Origin: Ficedula albicollis
Lineage: Eukaryota > Chordata > Aves > Passeriformes > Muscicapidae
DNA length: 64,000 nt
Direction: 5' to 3'
Assembly (NCBI RefSeq): GCF_000247815.1
Contig: NC_021678.1
Coordinates: 9,134,874 to 9,198,873, forward strand
The position numbers were made by a program, and so were the translations under genes. Below are positions 1 through 13,687 of the stretch, piece by piece (positions within the stretch are counted from its first letter, which is position 1; every line of letters starts with the position of its first letter). The notes beneath the pieces were generated by a model, which saw nothing but the letters and a program-made list of their open reading frames with translations, was not told where the DNA came from and ran no database searches.

Positions 1-749
1 ACTGGCAGTGACCCTGCACTGGCCTGGCAGAGGTCATTTCCTTGAGTTTCATGTCATCTCTGTCATAGGGGGTGAAAACAGCTTTGTCCATACCTACTGT
101 ACACTTGTGTGGGCTCGGGGAAAACAGTGGACTAAAAGAGGGACCTTCTTGTAACATGAAATATCAAGAAGCTTGTTAGGAAAGGTATGGGGAGAATTTG
201 TTCAGCTGTTGCAGTTTTAAGGTTTAAAAGCTCCATCAGTGACTGGATAACTTCTGAAATTGCAATATCAAGAGACTAAAAACTAAGCTTTTTGTTGTTG
301 TTGTTGTTGTTTTGACAATACAGTTCATATCATTGGCTTAATGACCATCATGGTGAAAAGCTATATAGTCTGAAAATACTTCTGTCTTTGCTTTAGTTAC
401 ATGACATCTCTGGATGTTCCAAAAATGGCTCCAATGAACTTGGGGAGATGATACTTGGTAACATTGAGATAGTTATTGTTAAAATGTAGAAACCATGGAG
501 GATTTTTTTCTTTTGTGTTTTGTGAATCGGGGAAAAAACAACAGAATTTCAAAAAAATCCTGCATCTAATTTAGGGAAAAACTCTTTGGGAAAAGCGAAA
601 ATGGAAACTGACTGGTCTGAGTACACTTAGACTACTTGTGAACTGTGAAAGGCAAGAAGCCCAAGCAGAAGGTCAGTAGAGATTATAGTTTCCAATACAT
701 TTATTTCTTACTTAAATTGCTTCTTTTTCTTTCCCACCATTTCTTGCAG
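1..749 (+). other. GPRIN2: GPRIN2 upstream intron or 5' flank
   Basis: No coding exon is visible. The stretch ends in a pyrimidine-rich tract and a cttgcag acceptor whose AG is at 748-749, just before the GPRIN2 coding exon, so at least its right part is probably the intron after a non-coding leader exon that lies outside the window. A short (GTT)n microsatellite sits at about 293-311. Confidence 0.55.
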
Positions 750-765
750 ATCTCTCTTTTTTGCC

Positions 766-2690
766 ATGTCATCTGACAGCCACCAACTGATCACCCATTC
801 CCACCAGGACTCACTAAGTTCTACTTGTCACAGTCTTTTGAATGTCAGCAGTCAACCCCTATCCAAGAGCTCCTCAAATCTGGCCTGTATTGGGCATACA
901 AGGAGTTTAGAGGAAAGGCAAAACAAGCAGGAGCTGAAGAAAAGCCACAGCAGCACCATCTGCCATATCCTGGAAAACAGGAGTGATGCAAGGAATGTGC
1001 AGAATCCTGGATGGTCCTCCTCGCAGCCTGGGATGATGGGACTTGGCTCAGAGGTCCAAACTATAAATGACCAGTCAGCCAATGACCACTCAGAAGGCAG
1101 ATTCAGAAAGCAGAACTAAGAATACAAACCATGTTCTTGTCACTGAACAGTCCTCAGCATCCTGGGGAGTGGGGGACACTAAAACGTGCGTAAAGAGCAG
1201 CACTGTTGCTCAGAAGGCAGAACTCAGAATACAAACCATGTTCTTGTCACTGAACAGTCCTCAGCATCCTGGGGAGTGGGGGACACTAAAACGTGCGTAA
1301 AGAGCAGCACTGTTGAGAATGTTTCTTCGGCCTGCTTTGTTCACCAGCAAGGCACGTGTAAAATGGAAGAATCAGGAGCTGCCCTTCAGAGAAGCCACTC
1401 AGACCTAACCTGCAGCTGCAAACAGCAGACTTATGTCACTCACACAGAACCCAGTGCTATCCACTCCAGCCTAAACTCTTCTGGCTGCAGGCATGGTCCG
1501 CCAGTGGCTAGGATGTCTTTCCCAACACAGAGATATGGATCAGAAACAAATGAAAATGCATCTCACTATCAAAACCTTGTGACTCATCTTCCAGTCCTAC
1601 CTAGAGACCAACAAGTACCCACAAATACCTTTGACAGTGGCAGTATTCCACATAACACTACTGTTTACACAGATCCTGGCACATTTCACACTGCTGTTCT
1701 AGGACCCCACATGCCTGGAAATGGTTTCCCAAACAGGACAATGTTCAGTCAAGCCCCTGGGATTATTCATGGTGGTCTGACTTATGGTAATATTCCAAAC
1801 TCTGCATACTCCCCCATGGTGATGACAGTTCACAACAACTCTGTGGGGCCCTGCAGTCTCAGGCAGGAACCCTTGAAGGCAGATGCCACCATCCCAGCCT
1901 ATTGCCACTCCTTGCCCATCCCATCCATACAGCTCATCCCACGATTGGTGTGCTCCGTCAGTGAGACGGGAAAGGAGCAGACAGCACCTGGCTACTTTAA
2001 CTCCTTCAGACATGCTTCAGACATTCTGACATATCCTAAGCTGGTTCCTTTTCTGCTTCAGACATTCTGACATATCCTAAGCTGGTGTCTTCAGTAAGTG
2101 AAACAGGCCTGGATGCCAAGAAAATCCTGAAGTGCTGTAATGTTCCTGGAGAACAACCTGCCCAGCAGGAGAGAGCTCCTCCAGAAGCCAAGGCTGCCCG
2201 TGTTGCCCTGAGCAGCCAGCAAGGTGCAGACATGGTAGTGACAACTAAGGATATGTGGACTATGACCTCTATGAATGATATAACCAAAGGCTTGAAACCA
2301 GCTCTGGAGCATAGAGATGCTGAGGTACAGACTCTTCCAACCATGGAATGCAAATCGGTGGCAACAAGTCCAGCAGCTGCAGCAGAAGGTCACTCACATG
2401 TGTTCCCAGAGGTGAACCTGGAGCAAGACTTGGAGGGCCCCAAATCTCCAGTTCGTGAAGTGAGATGGGATGATGAAGGGATGACGTGGGAAGTGTATGG
2501 GGCATCTGTGGATCCCGAAGTCCTCGGGGTAGCCATTCAAAAACATCTTGAGTTTCAAATAGAACAGTTCCAGACAGAGCCTGCTGGGGCAGCTGGGAAA
2601 AGTAATGAGAAAAAAAGGCCTTTCAGAACAATGATGCATTCCCTGAGATATCCAAGCTGTTGTGCTCGCTCCAGTTCTGCGGTGGAGTGA
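766..2690 (+). CDS. GPRIN2: G protein-regulated inducer of neurite outgrowth 2, frame broken by two tandem duplications
   Basis: GPRIN proteins bind activated Gi/Go/Gz alpha subunits at the neuronal membrane and promote neurite outgrowth. The whole protein is in one exon: acceptor AG at 748-749, ATG at 766, TGA at 2688-2690. Family marks in order are QRSHSDL near 1387, YPKLV followed by SVSETGL near 2075-2110, KDMWTMTSMND near 2249, a VATSP block near 2360, HVFPEV near 2397, and the GRIN C-terminal domain (VRWDDEGMTWEVYGASVDPE, then GVAIQKHLEFQIEQ) near 2458-2570, ending in a Cys-rich SCCARSS tail suited to palmitoylation. GPRIN2 is chosen over GPRIN1/3 because of these internal blocks and the NCOA4 neighbour. 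The raw frame stops at 1117 and again at 2068 because of a ~120-bp and a 41-bp tandem duplication. Reading 766-1090, 1211-2012 and 2054-2690 gives one open frame of 587 codons (human is about 458). Assembly error is likelier than gene death. Confidence 0.9.
1091..1315 (+). repeat. Frameshifting ~120/107-bp tandem duplication in GPRIN2
   Basis: Copy one is 1091-1208 and copy two 1211-1315. They match except for a 13-base insertion and one C-to-A change near the start of copy one. In frame, copy one creates a TAA at 1117; copy two reads through. Confidence 0.9.
2013..2085 (+). repeat. 41-bp-offset tandem duplication in GPRIN2
   Basis: The block starting tgcttcagacattctg at 2013 recurs at 2054. 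The 41-base offset shifts frame and gives a stop at 2068-2070; counting the block once rejoins the conserved YPKLV-SVSETGL stretch. Confidence 0.9.
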
Positions 2691-3179
2691 GCACAAGTGT
2701 AGGGTGTAGGATAGCTGTGTTGCTTTTGAATTGGACATAAATGCTGACTCTTAAGTGTTTGTGGACAGCCCACATAAGGATGAGTGAGAAAAGTTCAATG
2801 ATCATCAAATCATAATCAATACATTAAAGCAGGGAAAAGTCCATGGCTGGACCATATAACAGAGAACATGAGATTATACTTAAATAATGCCATCCAAATG
2901 CTCTTGGCTGTATTTAATGTAGCACTGTTTTCTTTTATGTTAGTTTTAAACTGTATTGTAAAGAATGGAACTTCTTTTTTAATGATACATTTTTTGAAAT
3001 AATTATGACTTTTTCTGTATTTTAATAATTTAGGGTTAGAAAACAAAGTTTAAAAATTATGCTTTAATCAAAGTTCTTAGCTTTCAATCACATTCCCTTA
3101 AATTGTTTTGGCAGCTGTTTTGCTGTTAATTTAATAATCCTGACTATAAACCCACTTGAACTGTAGACAAAATAATAAA
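2691..3179 (+). other. GPRIN2: GPRIN2 3' UTR with candidate poly(A) signal
   Basis: AT-rich, non-coding sequence follows the stop. The first good AATAAA is at 3174-3179. A longer UTR using later signals is possible. Confidence 0.5.
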
Positions 3180-3892
3180 CTAATGTAATGTTCTATGACA
3201 ACGAATTGTAACTTTTTTCTGTTTAACTGTGAAGTAATTTCAGTGTTGCTAGTCTGAACTCTTCCTTTAGCAAGCTCATGTACAGTTGGAGGACACTCCA
3301 TCAACTTTGCAGTTAGTCTGTAGTTATGATGTATTACACTCTAAATATCCATAACTTATGTTACATAACAAGTAATTGACACAAATGTACAGTCTTACCA
3401 AAGATGACTGATGTAATGTGAATTACTTACTGAATGCTTGTCTTAGAGACCTGAAACGGAAGCTGTTCGGATTAGTCTGTGTCACCTCCATACCCTGCAA
3501 CTCACGAGCAGTTTTGGTTTGCTTATATTAAAAGTAATTTCCAGTGAGTTCTTTTTATGTGCATCAGTCCTGAGCAGTGGTTATTTGGCTCTTGCATAAG
3601 CCACAGGGGACAGTTTGCACGTAACCTTTGCCTGTTTTGCGTTCCCTCTCTGGTCTGACGTCAGGCATCTGCTGAAAATGAGACCTTGTGTCTTCCCCAA
3701 AGGACAGTCCTAAGGTTATTCTGGGTGTCTTGGTCATTTGGGCAGCTTAAAGATTTATTTTCTTCTAAAAACAACTTTGCAAACAAGTTGTCAGTGAGAA
3801 ACGTGTTATGATAGTGTAATGCAGCCGTAGTGCAGGGCCTGTTTGAAGTGAAAGGTCTGCCAAGGAAGCTGAGAATACTACTTCCAGTGTCA
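3180..3892. other. Non-coding, nothing recognised
   Basis: Distal 3' UTR or intergenic DNA downstream of GPRIN2. No conserved reading frame, splice pattern or repeat family was recognised. Confidence 0.5.
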
Positions 3893-5127
3893 TATATGCC
3901 TTTGGTGAATGCCTAAGATTCTTGGTGAGATGACATGTGCAATGCTTTTTTTCAAGAGAGAGAAGATTTCTGTCTCAAAGGAAAATTTGCAGTGTCTGAG
4001 AACTTACTGCTGTGGAATTACCCACTCTTACTTCAAATGTGTGTGGTTGTGCTTTGTTGGTTTGGTTTCATTTGGTTTTTTATTCCAGTAAGTTAGCAGA
4101 TGGTCTCCATAATGTTCACCTGATATTTGCATATCAAGAGGAACCCCTGGCAATTAGGACAGCTTTAAACTTTCATCTAGAAAACCTTAAATGTAGGATC
4201 TCCTAGCTAGAATGTCCTGTGATGCATTAATTTAATGATGTAGAGTAGTTCAAGATCAAATTTTCACTCAAGTGAAAATTTAACAGTGGGATCTAACAGA
4301 GCTGGCTCCAGTGAAATTCACCTTGTTTTCAGGAGGCTTCATTCAGACCCTGGGACTTTAGCCTCAAAGAAGTCTGAGCTCAAAATGAGTTTTATACAAA
4401 CCAAGTGTGAAACCACTGGAATTTAATGCCTTACTCAGGATACCTCTATAGCTGTGAGCATCTAAGTTCTGGTAATGATTCTGGATGTTAAAATTAATTC
4501 CAGTAAGTTAGCAGATGGTTGTATATATGCCTTTGGTGAATGCCTAAGATTCTTGGTGAGATGACATGTGCAATGCTTTTTTTCAAGAGAGAGAAGATTT
4601 CTGTCTCAAAGGAAAATTTGCAGTGTCTGAGAACTTACTGCTGTGGAATTACCCACTCTTACTTCAAATGTGTGTGGTTGTGCTTTGTTGGTTTGGTTTC
4701 ATTTGGTTTTTTATTCCAGTAAGTTAGCAGATGGTCTCCATAATGTTCACCTGATATTTGCATATCAAGAGGAACCCCTGGCAATTAGGACAGCTTTAAA
4801 CTTTCATCTAGAAAACCTTAAATGTAGGATCTCCTAGCTAGAATGTCCTGTGATGCATTAATTTAATGATGTAGAGTAGTTCAAGATCAAATTTTCACTC
4901 AAGTGAAAATTTAACAGTGGGATCTAACAGAGCTGGCTCCAGTGAAATTCACCTTGTTTTCAGGAGGCTTCATTCAGACCCTGGGACTTTAGCCTCAAAG
5001 AAGTCTGAGCTCAAAATGAGTTTTATACAAACCAAGTGTGAAACCACTGGAATTTAATGCCTTACTCAGGATACCTCTATAGCTGTGAGCATCTAAGTTC
5101 TGGTAATGATTCTGGATGTTAAAATTA
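3893..5127 (+). repeat. 631-bp-offset tandem duplication
   Basis: About 604 bp (3893-4496) recurs at 4524-5127 with no difference that I noticed. The 27-base junction carries a second copy of the block ttccagtaagttagcagatgg, which also occurs internally near 4083. The duplicated small reading frames inside have no family resemblance. Confidence 0.93.
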
Positions 5128-8100
5128 CTTTTATTAAAGCTTTAATAGGAGTAAGGAATAATGAGTACCTAAATAAAATTACTCTGCTGTTATTTAGAGT
5201 TTAGCTAAGCAGTTTCTATGCAGGCTTATTTTATGGCCCAGGGTATTGAACATTGATTTTTCCCTTTCTTCAAACATTACACTTTGAGAATTTTAAGCAT
5301 AGTGGTCTAAGACCTTATGCTGTCTGTTAGCTTGTCCTTGGGTGTGCAGGAGAATTAAAGATAGCCAAATTAAAGCTTTAAAATAGCAAAAATACGTTCT
5401 TCCCACAGCCATTGTAGTCCATACTTTATTTGATGTGGAAAATCTGTATTCTCCTTCCCACCTCTGCCATTCTAAGCACCACTCCAAAATAAAGCCTTCA
5501 GCTGTAGGAAGATGATACAATAAGACCAGTATCAAACTGGTCAGAAAGAGAGAATTTGCAGAAGGGACTGGAATAATATGGCAAAGTCCCTTGAATTCTT
5601 TGTCTGTTGTGCTACAAAACCTGGAAAAATTAATGTATTTCATACAGTTCTTATGTGTCAATTATTTATGGTTTATGCATTGCTATAACTTGCTACTGCA
5701 GTCCTAAACACTGATTATCATTCCTGGATGATAAAAATAAATTACAAGTAAAGGCAAAGGATACCAATGACTTGCAAGTTCAAGAAAAACAGATGCTCCC
5801 TCACTATGGGTGTTCTGAATCTTCATGTTAGTAATCAAGGTTTCTCTTATTTACAAAAAATAGTGTTTACATTTGAGGACTTCCTACACTTTTGGAATGG
5901 TTTAAAGTACAAGAATATAATGGAAATCTGAGGAAAAAACCTAGCAACAAAAATTCATCTGAATATTAGTTACAGGGATAAAACAAGTAGTTTTACTTGT
6001 ACAAAGTCTTAAAAAAGGGTAATTTGGATTCATTTTGCATTTGGGTTCAATTTTTTAAAAAAATCAAATGCAGCCATTTTGTATATTAAGTATTTTCTGT
6101 TGAAGTGTTATTCTTGTAAATGCGAGAATTCTGTTTTTTAATCTTTTCTAACTTAGGAAAATCCAAATCCATTACATTCTACTCTTCTTTATTTATATAA
6201 GAAGCAGGAAAATTCACACTAGATTTATAACTGAGGGGGTCAATGCTGAACACAGATGCTTGTCAAGCTAGGGTGAAATCAGGGTGTATTATTTTCTCAA
6301 GCCCATTTGAAAAGCACTTTGCACTGCATCATGCTGCCTCTGCTCCACACGCTGTATGCTCAAGTACCAGTTCCAGCTGAGCAGACTGGGGCTGCCTTTC
6401 CCAGGAATTTGAAGGGAGGGATGCACTGGCACAGTGGGTGCTTAACCCTTTTGTCTCAGTGTGCCTTCTTTACTTTAACATATGGGAAGAGCCATAGTTA
6501 ATGCAGTATTTTGGATATGTTATGTTGTCCCTAGACACTAACTAATGTCTCTAGAAGGATTTCATTGTACATTGATACTTGATGGCTGAGATTGATAATG
6601 AACTGAGATGCTTAGCTCAGGGCTCAGCAGACTGAAGGCAATTTATGCTAACATCAGTCCAGAAAAGGTGTTAGAATAGTTCAAATTAATTTCATTCTGA
6701 ATTAGTATTTACTGTTACCATTCCTAGAGGAGAGGCTAACACCTGTCACGCATTTGACACTGACTATCATCATTGCAGTTTGAGATAATCTTTGGCTGGG
6801 GTTAAATACTGAAATAGAGGGTATTATATCAATGCTTTAAATAAAAACCTTCCATAGTTAAATCAGTTCTTAAAAAAAAAAGCCAAAACAACACACTAAA
6901 CAGTTGCTTAGTCATTGTCACATCAGTTACTATTAAAATAATTGTATTTATTTGTTTGGTCCTCACTGGAAAGTGTTTTGCTTTAGGAACAAACCCCTGT
7001 TCTCACAGAAAGCCTATCTTCCTTCAAGATGTAGCTTAAGAAAGTTTGTGTTGTACAGCTGAGCCAAAAGGCCCCACAGAGCAACACTTCTGCACAGTCC
7101 TCTGAGAGAAGGGCGAGTGAGGAAAAGGCAGTCAGCTGTTCTGTACTGAAATGTAACCAAGATGTTCCAAGGAAAAAGAGCATCTCCACTGTATGGACAA
7201 AGCAATATATTTCTTCCTGATCACTTCTCTGCTTATAGCCAGTAAGAATAATGACAGGCTGGACTAATTGCATTATTGGATAGACATTTAGTCTTTTAAA
7301 TCCAAAGCATTAACAACCTGTCTGCAAATGTGCTGAGGTAAGAGGCCTTCTAGAAGGATGTAACTCACTATTAAAGTCTGAATAAGAAAAATGGTGTAGC
7401 TTTGCTCTAGGAGAATAATGTGTGGTGAGGCTGGGTTAAAGCAGAAGCTGAGAGTGGAGGGGAGATCGAGAGAACCCAGCTCGACAGAGGGAACAGGGAT
7501 AGGTGTCCTCCAGACACTGCTACTGCCTCCTCTCTCAGGAGATTTTCCAACTGTGAAATTGCAATGTTAATACTTCATTGCCATCTGTTCCTTTCAGACA
7601 TGTTGAGGTCATTAATTTGTCTTCTTAAGCCCCCTGAAAATGAAAGCAGTTTATTAGTGCTAAGTAATACTGTTAATTGGCAAGAGAGAAAGAAGCAGCA
7701 TGTGGGTTTATGAGTTGGAAATAAATAATTCTAATCAACTCTCATGGTACCAGATAAATAACTTTGTGGAACTTGATGCCATAGTCTCTTTTGAATTCCC
7801 CTTCAGGGGACTTCAGGGTCTAGGGCTGATTTCTAAATTTTATTTCTTTTCCATCCATTCAGAACTATGGATCTGAAATGGAGAATACAATGTTCTATCC
7901 AGCTTCCTTCCAAAGCATTGCTATTTACACAGGCCACAAGATCTAGCTGACCCTCGTCCAATCAGGGAAATCTAATGCCTGTGAACCTGCGTGCAGAGCC
8001 CTGGGCTGCTCATGTCTGCAAGTGTTGCCTGTCCACAAGTACGGGGTGCCCTGAAAGCCCCTCATGCCTGCTGAGAAAGGGAGTGGTGGTGCTTCGTATT

Positions 8101-10440
8101 GATGCTATAGCCCAAGTCATCCCACTCCCCTGCCCCTCTACAGGAGCAATTCTACAGAGCTATGTGGTTTTAAAGGGAAAGAGATGGGCAAGCTTTGTGA
8201 GTGATGTGGATTAGTGAGAATTTTTCTTCCTTTTCTTGCTCAGAAAGCAACTTGCAGACAGAAGTTCTGCCCCATATAAAAATGGTTGTGTTCCCTTTTC
8301 ACCTCTGCCAGTTGGAATGAGCGTGTCCATTTTCTGTGGGCAGCACCCTGCCACAGGCAAAACCAGTGCCATGAAGTTGTTTCTTTCCCCTGGAACTCTT
8401 TCACCAGACTTGACACACAGTTGCTTGTGGCTTTCACTGCATCTGTGAAGGGAATGGTGCATATCCTTTGTCATGGTTGCTTGGATTTCTGGCTTCTATC
8501 TTTCTTGAGCTGTAGAAGTGCTGACAGCCATCACATGTACCAGGGCCAATGTGTTCAGATAGCAGAGTACTAAGCTGTAGCTTGTAAGTCTTTGGAAGCA
8601 TTAATCCTTTCTAATATGTGACCTAAACAGATGTCATCTGTCTTATTATCAGGCTTTCAGTATACTAAGGCTATGCCACTCAGATGGCATGTGAAAGAAG
8701 CTTAGAAAACAAAGGGGAGAGACACAGGCAAGGAAATGATGCTGCAGACTTCCATCCCCCCCAGCCACCTCCTGCTCACCTACAGGCACTAAAGACAACT
8801 CCAGTAACAATGGTGTCACAGATGTGATGAAGGGGAGATTTTGTCTCCCGAGGTAACAGGACATGAGGAATGTGGGTCAGGCGTTCCCGTTCCCGTGCAC
8901 TCCTGCTGGCCAGGATTACATCTCCAGGCTCCACCTGGTGCTCAGTGCTGGCACACAACTCTGCAGGACAGATCCGCTTTTCCGCTCCGACATCTTCTGG
9001 TCTCTGCTCACCTCTGACAATTTTTACTGTAAAGCAGAGATGGGGGTCACAGCTTGGGGTGCAGTGAATCCTGCCCAAACACCCTTTTGTTCGTGCTTCC
9101 CAGCAGACCTGCTGACAGGCAGCTTTTTGTGGTGCAGGAAGCACACAGAAGTGTCCAGGCCCGAGTGCCAGCAGCTGACCTGTGCTGTACTGCCTTTAAA
9201 GCAACTCCAACAGGAGCTGGAGTTACTGGTCCTTCCCGTGACACAGACACAACACCCTCAGTGTTACATGATACATGCATCCCCCTCCTCTGATGGCTTT
9301 TTGCAGGTAATTTGCTTACACTGCCTCTGGTGCTGGTTGTAGTACAAACTGATGCACTCCAGATTGGGATTGTGCAGAAATTCCTGTGTGCAGGTTATTT
9401 GAATGCTGTCTTGTGTTCACATTGTCTGGAAAATCCTGCAGATGCCACTGCCTCAGAGAATTCCATTTTAGAAAAGTTTTTACATTGATTTAAATTCATG
9501 AAGTGATGTTATAATTTGTTATGTTGCAATTTCTTCTTTGTTCACATAGCGATCTGTGTTTTCTAAATTTCATGGTTTTTTTCACCATCAACCTCACTTT
9601 TAACAATAGAATGAGGGGCTAATTTACTGTCATGCTGCCATATCTGCTTTCTTAAAAAGGATCTTAGGAAAAGATAAGTGTTTCTGAGAAAGCAGAAGAG
9701 ATCTGTTTCGATTGTGTGATGCATGTTGTTCAACAGCCTGCTCCCCCACTCATGAGAGCAAACCCTGCTTCAGTTTTGACTGGAATATATGTGTGTATAT
9801 GTATATGGTGGGAGGAACTGCAAAACATTTAGTGACCAAAATCACACTGCTGTTCTGCTGCAGGCACAATCTATGTTTGTGACAGAACTTTGCTGAAGCG
9901 GATTGAAGCTTTGTAAAAACAGTTTTAGTTTAGTTAAATTTGTTTATATAGTGTTTATGTGCCTCCCTCCTTCTAGTGTGAGTCCTTTGGTGCTGTGCCT
10001 GTTATTTTTTGCATCAATAGTTTTGGGCCACAAGAACTAGGAGATTTGCTCATGTCTGTGCTGGAACCCTAATTCACAAAAGCAACCCATTGCTTCCAGA
10101 AGTTCTGCCTTTGGTTAGGCTGTGTGGAGAAGCTACAGAAGACTTTCCTGAGAACCTCTTTAAAAGAAAGATGAGTGTGGAGTTAGGTGTAGTTGGTACT
10201 TTTGTACTATGTGAAGTGGGATAGAAGAATAGACAGTAATTAAAAAGCATGGAGAAATGAGAAATCCCTGAACTAGAGAAAAGAAAAAGGCAGGCTATGG
10301 TGTGCAGGGAAAAGCTATTAAAACATCTGTTTACAGTCTATATACGAGACAGTTTGTGTGGGAGTTCAGAAACATTTCGTTCCTCTCTGGCACTGAGGTA
10401 GCTCGACACAAACAGCAAAGACTCAAGGTGAGTAAATACA
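5128..10440. other. Intergenic, no gene recognised
   Basis: Mostly AT-rich unique sequence. The more GC-rich part at 8000-9350 carries open frames on both strands but none resembles a known family, and no exon chain could be built. Confidence 0.45.
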
Positions 10441-10960
10441 GTGCAGAGAGCTTTGAAAGCGCCCTGCAGGGCAGTGAAGCCTTTGAACTTCGGCACAAGT
10501 GGCGGCTGCTCCACTGGGCTCCTTGGGCGGCGGGGGGCTGAGCGGGACGGGCCCCGCGGGAAGGCTGGGATGGATTTGGCGCTCAGCTACGGACCCAGCG
10601 CCAGGTCACGGCCTGCCTGGAAGGGGACCAAGGACACACGTCAGAGAGGATACGTGCGAGGGAGGGTCATGCACCCGGGCTGGCAGGGACCAAGGGAAAC
10701 CAGCCCCTTTCCAGCGGCAGAGCTGGAGGAACCCGGCCATTCCCGCGGGAGCTGCAAGAGGGTTCCTGACAGCTACAGTGACGACTCTTCTGGAATTTCA
10801 TACTCTGCCTTGGACTCCTGCTGCTTCTGACGGGAGCAGCCGGCAGCTTGCTCTGCCTTGGCGCCCGGCTGCGCCCGCAGCTGTGCCGGGCTTGCTGAGC
10901 TCCCTTATTTCCCCTTCCCGAGGCAGGGATGCACTGCTCAGCCGTGTGCTGGCACTGCAG
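10441..10960. promoter_or_regulatory. CpG-rich patch without an assigned gene
   Basis: CpG dinucleotides and G/C runs rise sharply around 10500-10900 compared with the AT-rich surroundings. A consensus donor (AAG then GTGAGTAAA) stands just upstream at 10425-10433. It could be an orphan or alternative promoter. The overlapping frames show no known domain. Confidence 0.3.
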
Positions 10961-12417
10961 AACAGGGAAATGACACTCTGGGGCATTCAACAGAGAAGTT
11001 AACACAGCTGATGCCCTTCAACTACATTATTGCAGTTGTTGAAAGAGGAACAATCTGAACAGAAAACAAACATTCTTTAAACCACATAAAATTTGCTCTA
11101 GAGCCATTGCACCAGAGAATATTCCTCAAGTTCTTTGTGGTTTGAGTGGTGCCCAGTAGTACAGTTCTGCAGGCCCATACCTAAGAAATGCAGAAAAAGC
11201 TTCCAGTTCTCTATCAAACCTCATGTTTCCAGGGGATGGGAAGGGATTAATCTCTCCCTGGTCTTCATTCCCACACTGCCGATGAGCAAGAAAGAATGTC
11301 TTTGAGTGTTACAAGGGAGCCATTACACACTTCTGCCAAATAAAGGAAGGATGGGCTTTATGCTGCAGAACTGTAAGTGGGATTCCAATTCAGTAAGAAA
11401 TAGCACTGAATCTTGGGTATAGGCGTGCATTATGTGGTGTCACACACTTCTGAAGGGAAAAGCTGCAGGCTTGAATCTTCTTAACTATTTCTGATGTGTA
11501 TTTAGATCCCTTTTAGGCATCCAAAATGCTTTTCTTCATACTCTGGTTGGAGACTTATTGTGGAAACCGATACACAGTTTCATCCAGTGTTGAGGAACTG
11601 CCCACTGTGTCTCCATCTTTGCTGCTGTTTTAACATGAGCAGATTATACTGTTTGTTTTCCCATAAAACTGCATCTCTACTCAACATTTTGCCTCCATTT
11701 TAGAAGATCACCAATTTGCCTTTTGCTTAAGCTGATGTAATTTTAAATTTTTCTGATCCCTATGCAGGTTTGTGTAAAAAGGCACATCTGGCAAACCTCT
11801 CAGAAACATCTGGATTGTGATGTTGCCTTGATCAAGCCTGTGGAAGACATGACAGAAACCTGTCATTGTCCACTGTGCCTGCTTGCCTAGGAGAGGCAGC
11901 TTTCCTTCCTTGGGAGAGTCCTGCTGGGTAACTGCATGGGGGACACAACAGGTGTATGAGCACTCCTGGTTTTCCAAGGTCAGGCAGGCTTGGTATTATT
12001 TTTCCTCTTACATCCAAGTACACAGAGGAGGATTATATAACACACCCTGTGTCTCTTACGTGTTTAGACAAGGAAGCCAAATACCTGAAACGCTTGTTCC
12101 TAAGGTAACAGCACATCTGGGATTAGGTGGCTGACTTCTACTTTCTCTTATGTCAGCACGGAATAATTTGTACTTGTAACTGCGAGTGAGGTCCTGTTCA
12201 GAAGACCTGGGCTCCTTGGTCTGTGCCCAGACGAGGAAATGTGTAGGACATTGTGACTCAGCTACCACATGTACCCAGCTACTTAGATTTCCATTTGGAG
12301 TCCTTTCTGTTCGAAGCCCCTGTACATTCTCTGTTAAACCTTAAGTGCTGTGCGCACACCTACAAAAGGCAGCACTTCACAAATGTGCTGGCTGGGTGGT
12401 CACGGAAAGGCTGAAAT
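10961..12417. other. Intergenic, nothing recognised
   Basis: Unique-looking sequence between the CpG-rich patch and the SINE-like element. No exon, RNA gene or repeat family was identified. Confidence 0.45.
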
Positions 12418-12670
<253 letters not shown>

Positions 12671-12951
12671 CGACAGCCAAAGGGCGCGGGCAGGGAGCAG
12701 TAACTGGATCCTTTTCCCAGCTGGAAAGCGGGAAGGCGGTACTGGCGGGTATTCTGCCGTGCTTCACACCTGCGGAAAGGAAAACCCAAAACCTGTACTG
12801 CGGAAAGCCAAACCGAGACAGGTACTCTGGGAAATTTCCGGTGGACACGAAAAAGACCCAGATCGGTGGCTCGCCCCATGATACACGTTCTGTGCGAGGA
12901 TCTTCCGTGCCGGGTCAGCCGAGATTCCCAGGCTTTGGCCGCCGTGAGGGG

Positions 12952-13632
<681 letters not shown>

Positions 13633-13637
13633 TCGAG

Positions 13638-13687
13638 AGCAATCCCGTGAGGAATCCCGTCAGGCATCCCGTAAGGCATCCCCGTGC
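13638..13687 (+). repeat. 12-bp minisatellite beside the second G run
   Basis: About four units of the form atcccgtNaggc follow the run directly (atcccgtgagg, atcccgtcagg, atcccgtaagg, atccccgtg). The true array may extend into the masked region. A single similar unit, catcccgtgaggcac, occurs at about 16521-16535. Confidence 0.65.

Noticed and set aside
3909..4837. Two identical pairs of small frames as duplicated genes
   Set aside because: They are just the two copies of a non-coding duplication; no family resemblance, no splice context.
8776..9342. Overlapping frames on both strands near 9 kb as a gene
   Set aside because: Neither translation resembles a known family, and no consistent splice sites surround them. 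GC-rich DNA gives such frames by chance.
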